34,554 nt of DNA from NCBI GenBank assembly GCA_937858435.1, contig CALLZJ010000236.1, positions 1 through 34,554 of the forward strand, read 5' to 3'. Under the pieces are notes generated by a model that was not told where the DNA came from, did not search any database, and worked only from the letters and a program-made list of their open reading frames with translations. This document shows, piece by piece, positions 32,403 to 34,554 of the stretch (position 1 is the first letter of the stretch; every line of letters begins with the position of its first letter). Origin of the DNA: an uncultured bacterium. Its GTDB lineage: Bacteria > Planctomycetota > Planctomycetia > Gemmatales > HRBIN36. Position numbers and translations under genes: made by a program.

Positions 32403-32849
32403 GTGACGCGCATCTATCTGGACATGTGCTGCATCAAGCGCCCGTTTGACGATCAAACGATGCCGCGAATCCGACTTGAGACGGAGGCGGTGTTGGCGCT
32501 GCTCAGTCTCGAACCTGATCCCGTTCAGTTCGTCCGATCCACCGCCCTGCTGCTGGAGAATGCCGCCAATCCGCTTCCTGAACGTGCGGCCCGTGTCGAT
32601 GCGTGGCTGAACGCCCAGCCGGTGTGGACCACCACGGACCGCCCTGCCCTCGCGGCCCGCGTCGATGAGCTAATGGGCCGGGGGTGCCGAGCGTTCGACG
32701 CGTTGCACGTTGCTTGTGCCGAGCAAGCGCAAGCCGATTTCTTCGTGACCGTAGACTCGCGACTGCTGCGAAGGCTCAAGCAGCACCAAGCCCAGATTCG
32801 GGTTCGGGCGTGTTCGCCGATCGATTGCCTGATGGAGGTTTCCCCATGA
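32403..32849 (+). CDS. PIN-domain ribonuclease toxin (VapC-like)
   Basis: 148 aa from GTG 32403. It is a PIN-domain RNase of the type II toxin-antitoxin kind. Acidic residues fit the metal site: Asp7 in RIYLDMCC, Glu52 in LLENAA, Asp99 in AFDALHVACAEQA and Asp118 in FFVTVDSRLL. The N-terminal LDMCCIKRPFDD is characteristic of one PIN subgroup. The downstream gene overlaps its stop by ATGA, so this toxin gene comes first, the reverse of most vapBC pairs. The start codon lacks a good ribosome binding site. Confidence 0.85.
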   Translation: MTRIYLDMCCIKRPFDDQTMPRIRLETEAVLALLSLEPDPVQFVRSTALLLENAANPLPERAARVDAWLNAQPVWTTTDRPALAARVDELMGRGCRAFDALHVACAEQAQADFFVTVDSRLLRRLKQHQAQIRVRACSPIDCLMEVSP

Positions 32850-33067
32850 GCGATACACTTCTCGCCCCCGCAGAACTCAGATCACGCGGCTTCAAAGCAC
32901 TGGTGGATTCACTCGGATGGGTCAATGCAGTCCGATACATCCAGCAGTTCGAGCGGAGCGAACTGGACTACACGCGCGAGCGTGACGTCATTCTGAAGGA
33001 CGCTAGTCCGCGTCAGATGATGGACCGTCTTGCAGACCTTGAGGACAAACTCCGAAAGCTGCCATGA
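32846..33067 (+). CDS. Probable antitoxin partner of the PIN toxin
   Basis: 73 aa, overlapping the PIN gene by ATGA at its start and the next gene by ATGA at its end. It is mostly helical: LRSRGFKALVDSLGWVNAVR, YIQQFERSELDYTRERD and a charged C-terminus MMDRLADLEDKLRKLP. No ribbon-helix-helix or AbrB motif is obvious. The antitoxin role is inferred from overlap and size; such short proteins are often found next to this PIN subgroup. Confidence 0.72.
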   Translation: MSDTLLAPAELRSRGFKALVDSLGWVNAVRYIQQFERSELDYTRERDVILKDASPRQMMDRLADLEDKLRKLP

Positions 33068-33528
33068 TCCTCGACACCCTCGCGAACGCCTCGCTCTATC
33101 GCTCGATCAGCCCGACACTTGCGCGCGCGCTCGACGCCCTCCTCGCCGGCGATCTGCCGACCCGTGCGGATGGCAAATTCCCGCTCGACGACGAGCGCGT
33201 GTTTGCGATCGTTCAGCGGTACACCACCAAACCTCCCGCCGACTGCATCTGGGAATCGCATCGCAGGTACATCGATGTGCAGTTCATCGGTGCGGGCGTC
33301 GAGTGCATCGATGTCGTGCCGATTGAAGCAGTTACGACAAAAACCCCCTATGACCCCGATCGCGACGCAACGTTCTACCATCCGCCGGTCACCGCGATCC
33401 CCGCGCGGCTGGTGTTGCCGGCCGGGACGTTTGCGGTGCTGTTTCCGCACGATGTGCACAGCCCGTGCATCGCCCCCGCCGCCGGGCCGGGGGAGGTCGT
33501 GAAGGTCGTGATCAAGGTCGCGGTTTGA
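33064..33528 (+). CDS. YhcH/YjgK/YiaL family protein (DUF386)
   Basis: 154 aa, ATG overlapping the stop of the upstream small gene. The family is a beta-barrel of cupin-like type; E. coli members are linked to sugar and sialic acid metabolism. Landmarks visible here are MILDTLANASLYRSISP at the N-terminus, WESHRRYIDVQFIGAGVECI (conserved E-H and IDVQ), YDPDRDATFY, and FAVLFPHDVHSPCIAP with the metal-binding-like His pair. The C-terminal KVVIKVAV is the usual end. The overlap with the toxin-antitoxin pair suggests it is read from the same transcript, but no functional link is known. Confidence 0.9.
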   Translation: MILDTLANASLYRSISPTLARALDALLAGDLPTRADGKFPLDDERVFAIVQRYTTKPPADCIWESHRRYIDVQFIGAGVECIDVVPIEAVTTKTPYDPDRDATFYHPPVTAIPARLVLPAGTFAVLFPHDVHSPCIAPAAGPGEVVKVVIKVAV

Positions 33529-33574
33529 CCGCCCCTGCCGGGTGCCGTATCTTTCCCCGCCCCTGGAGATGCCT

Positions 33575-33967
33575 ATGAGCCTGCAATGTGAGATCGTGAC
33601 CCCGGACAAGCAGACGTTCAGCCAGCCGGTCAACGCGGCGGTGCTGCCGGCACACGACGGGTACATCGGCATCCTCCCCGGCCGCGCCCCCCTGCTCGTC
33701 AAGCTCGGCGCCGGCGGGCTTGCGGTCGATGTCGCCGGCGGGAAGCGCATCACCTTCTTCATTGAAGGCGGGATCGCGCAGGTCAAGGACGACAAGATCA
33801 CGGTGCTGACCAACGAAGCCCTCGGCGCCGAGGAACTCGACGCCGACTCCGCCCGCGCCGAACTCGCCGAAGCGACCGCGCGTCGCATCTCCGACGACGC
33901 CAGCTTCAACGAGCGTCAACGCCTCATCGCCCGCGCGAACGCCAAGCTCTCCCTCGCGAAGCACTGA
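33575..33967 (+). CDS. atpC: F-type ATP synthase epsilon subunit
   Basis: 130 aa from ATG 33575, with GGAG 7 nt upstream; the open frame to 33542 is not needed. It is the central-stalk epsilon subunit of F1, regulating ATP hydrolysis. The beta-sandwich domain is clear: LQCEIVTPDKQTFSQPVNAA, LPAHDGYIGILPGRAPLLVK and FFIEGGIAQVKDDKITVLTN. A helical C-terminal hairpin follows (RAELAEATARRISDD, RLIARANAKLSLAK). It stands alone: upstream is a YhcH-family gene and downstream a toxin-antitoxin pair, with no atpD nearby in the window. Confidence 0.93.
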   Translation: MSLQCEIVTPDKQTFSQPVNAAVLPAHDGYIGILPGRAPLLVKLGAGGLAVDVAGGKRITFFIEGGIAQVKDDKITVLTNEALGAEELDADSARAELAEATARRISDDASFNERQRLIARANAKLSLAKH

Positions 33968-34018
33968 TTTGCTGAATTGCGTTGACGCGACGCGGGACGG
34001 TTTGAGACCGTTCGGTTA

Positions 34019-34246
34019 ATGGACTACCGCGATCTGATCACCATCTCGCCGGACCGCCGATCGGGCCAGCCCTGCGTCCGCGATCTGCGGATCACGGTGA
34101 CCGATGTGCTGGAGTATCTTGCGTCGGGGATGACGGTGGAACAGGTGCTCCGGGACTTCCCGGACTTGACGGACGAGGATATCCGCGCCTGCCTGGCATA
34201 CGCCGCGGATCGCGAGCGGCAGCTCCGAAACGTCCCGGCCGCATGA
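34019..34246 (+). CDS. DUF433 domain antitoxin
   Basis: 75 aa from ATG 34019. It is a DUF433 protein, a winged-helix-like family that usually serves as antitoxin to DUF5615 PIN-like toxins. The whole family signature is visible: ISPDRRSGQPCVRDLRITV, DVLEYLASGMTVEQVLRDFP and LTDEDIRACLAYAADRE. The start codon lies just after the small inverted repeat 33997-34011. The next gene overlaps by ATGA, so the two form one operon. Confidence 0.93.
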   Translation: MDYRDLITISPDRRSGQPCVRDLRITVTDVLEYLASGMTVEQVLRDFPDLTDEDIRACLAYAADRERQLRNVPAA

Positions 34247-34554
34247 GAGTTCTGCTCGACCACAACCTCTCACCACGACTGGTCCGATTGCTGCGGCCCG
34301 CTTTTCCCGATGTGGTTCATGTCACTCAGCTTGGGATGGCGCGGGCATCCGACACTGATATCTGGGAGCATGCTCGATCGTTCGGACAGACAATTATTTC
34401 TAAAGACAGCGATTTCGTTGCTCGGGCGCTGCTGCGGGGCGCGCCTCCGCATGTGGTCTGGATCCGAATAGGAAACTGCACAACGACTGAAATAGCACAG
34501 TGGACTTCCCCACGAATGGTGGGCGCGCCGGAAGACAGGATAATGCCTGTCAGA
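34243..34554 (+). CDS. DUF5615 PIN-like toxin (3' end outside window)
   Basis: 104 codons from ATG 34243 run to the window edge without a stop. The protein starts MRVLLDHNLSPRLVRLLRP, with Asp6 as the first acidic residue of the PIN-like (Mut7-C) fold, then DVVHVTQLGMARASDTDIWE and TIISKDSDFVARALLRGAPP with the SKDSDF metal-site motif. It is expected to be an RNase held by the DUF433 antitoxin upstream (ATGA overlap). The end after about residue 85 departs from the usual family length of about 110-120 aa only because the window ends. Confidence 0.9.
   Translation, partial: MRVLLDHNLSPRLVRLLRPAFPDVVHVTQLGMARASDTDIWEHARSFGQTIISKDSDFVARALLRGAPPHVVWIRIGNCTTTEIAQWTSPRMVGAPEDRIMPVR

Noticed and set aside
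33997-34011. Inverted repeat ACGGT-N5-ACCGT after atpC considered as a terminator
   Set aside because: The stem is only 5 bp and no T-run follows. It could instead be an operator for the DUF433 pair, but support is too thin.

Overview
The window looks like a high-GC planctomycete chromosome (Planctomycetota, probably near Gemmatales/Gemmataceae). Support comes from the family mix: a BBP7-type outer-membrane barrel, a surface protein opening with a planctomycete-style LEDRCVPS motif, planctomycete-style YD/RHS repeats, a DUF4139 protein and a DUF6569 protein. This is read from the sequence; no database search was run.

Region 1 (1-6939, minus strand) is a type I-G (formerly I-U, 'GSU/Dpsyc') CRISPR-Cas operon. 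Its order is cas3 (helicase then C-terminal HD), cas8/csb3, cas7/csb1, cas5-cas6/csb2, then a cas4-cas1 fusion that runs off the left edge. The first four genes overlap. No CRISPR array lies in the window.

Region 2 (about 7050-18092, plus strand) is the most unusual part: a tandem array of RHS 'orphan tip' cassettes. Each cassette has a short RHS-core piece (recurring segments A and B), a unique Cys-rich C-terminal tip, and then a small membrane or lipoprotein gene that is the likely immunity gene. Five tip/partner pairs are visible, plus a sixth truncated core fragment. Tips 1-3 are divergent members of one Cys-rich family with a His...Cys pattern like caspase/CHAT-type folds. Tip 4 is a phospholipase A2 domain paired with a polytopic membrane protein. 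Tip 5 is broken by in-frame stops. Most core pieces lack a convincing start codon, so the array looks like a silent reservoir that could recombine into a full-length RHS gene elsewhere.

Region 3 (18142-26314) holds tRNA-Leu(UAG), tRNA-Val(UAC), lspA, two cell-envelope protein genes and a two-gene operon. The first gene of that operon encodes a large coiled-coil protein that looks like an SF1 helicase with eroded ATPase motifs.

Region 4 (26422-34554) holds secreted or lipid-anchored DUF4139 and DUF6569 proteins, a small secreted protein, a Gln-rich membrane/coiled-coil protein, a PIN-domain toxin-antitoxin pair overlapping a YhcH-family gene, an atpC standing alone, and a DUF433/DUF5615 toxin-antitoxin pair cut by the right edge. 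Alanine codons shift visibly from GCC towards GCG in this region.
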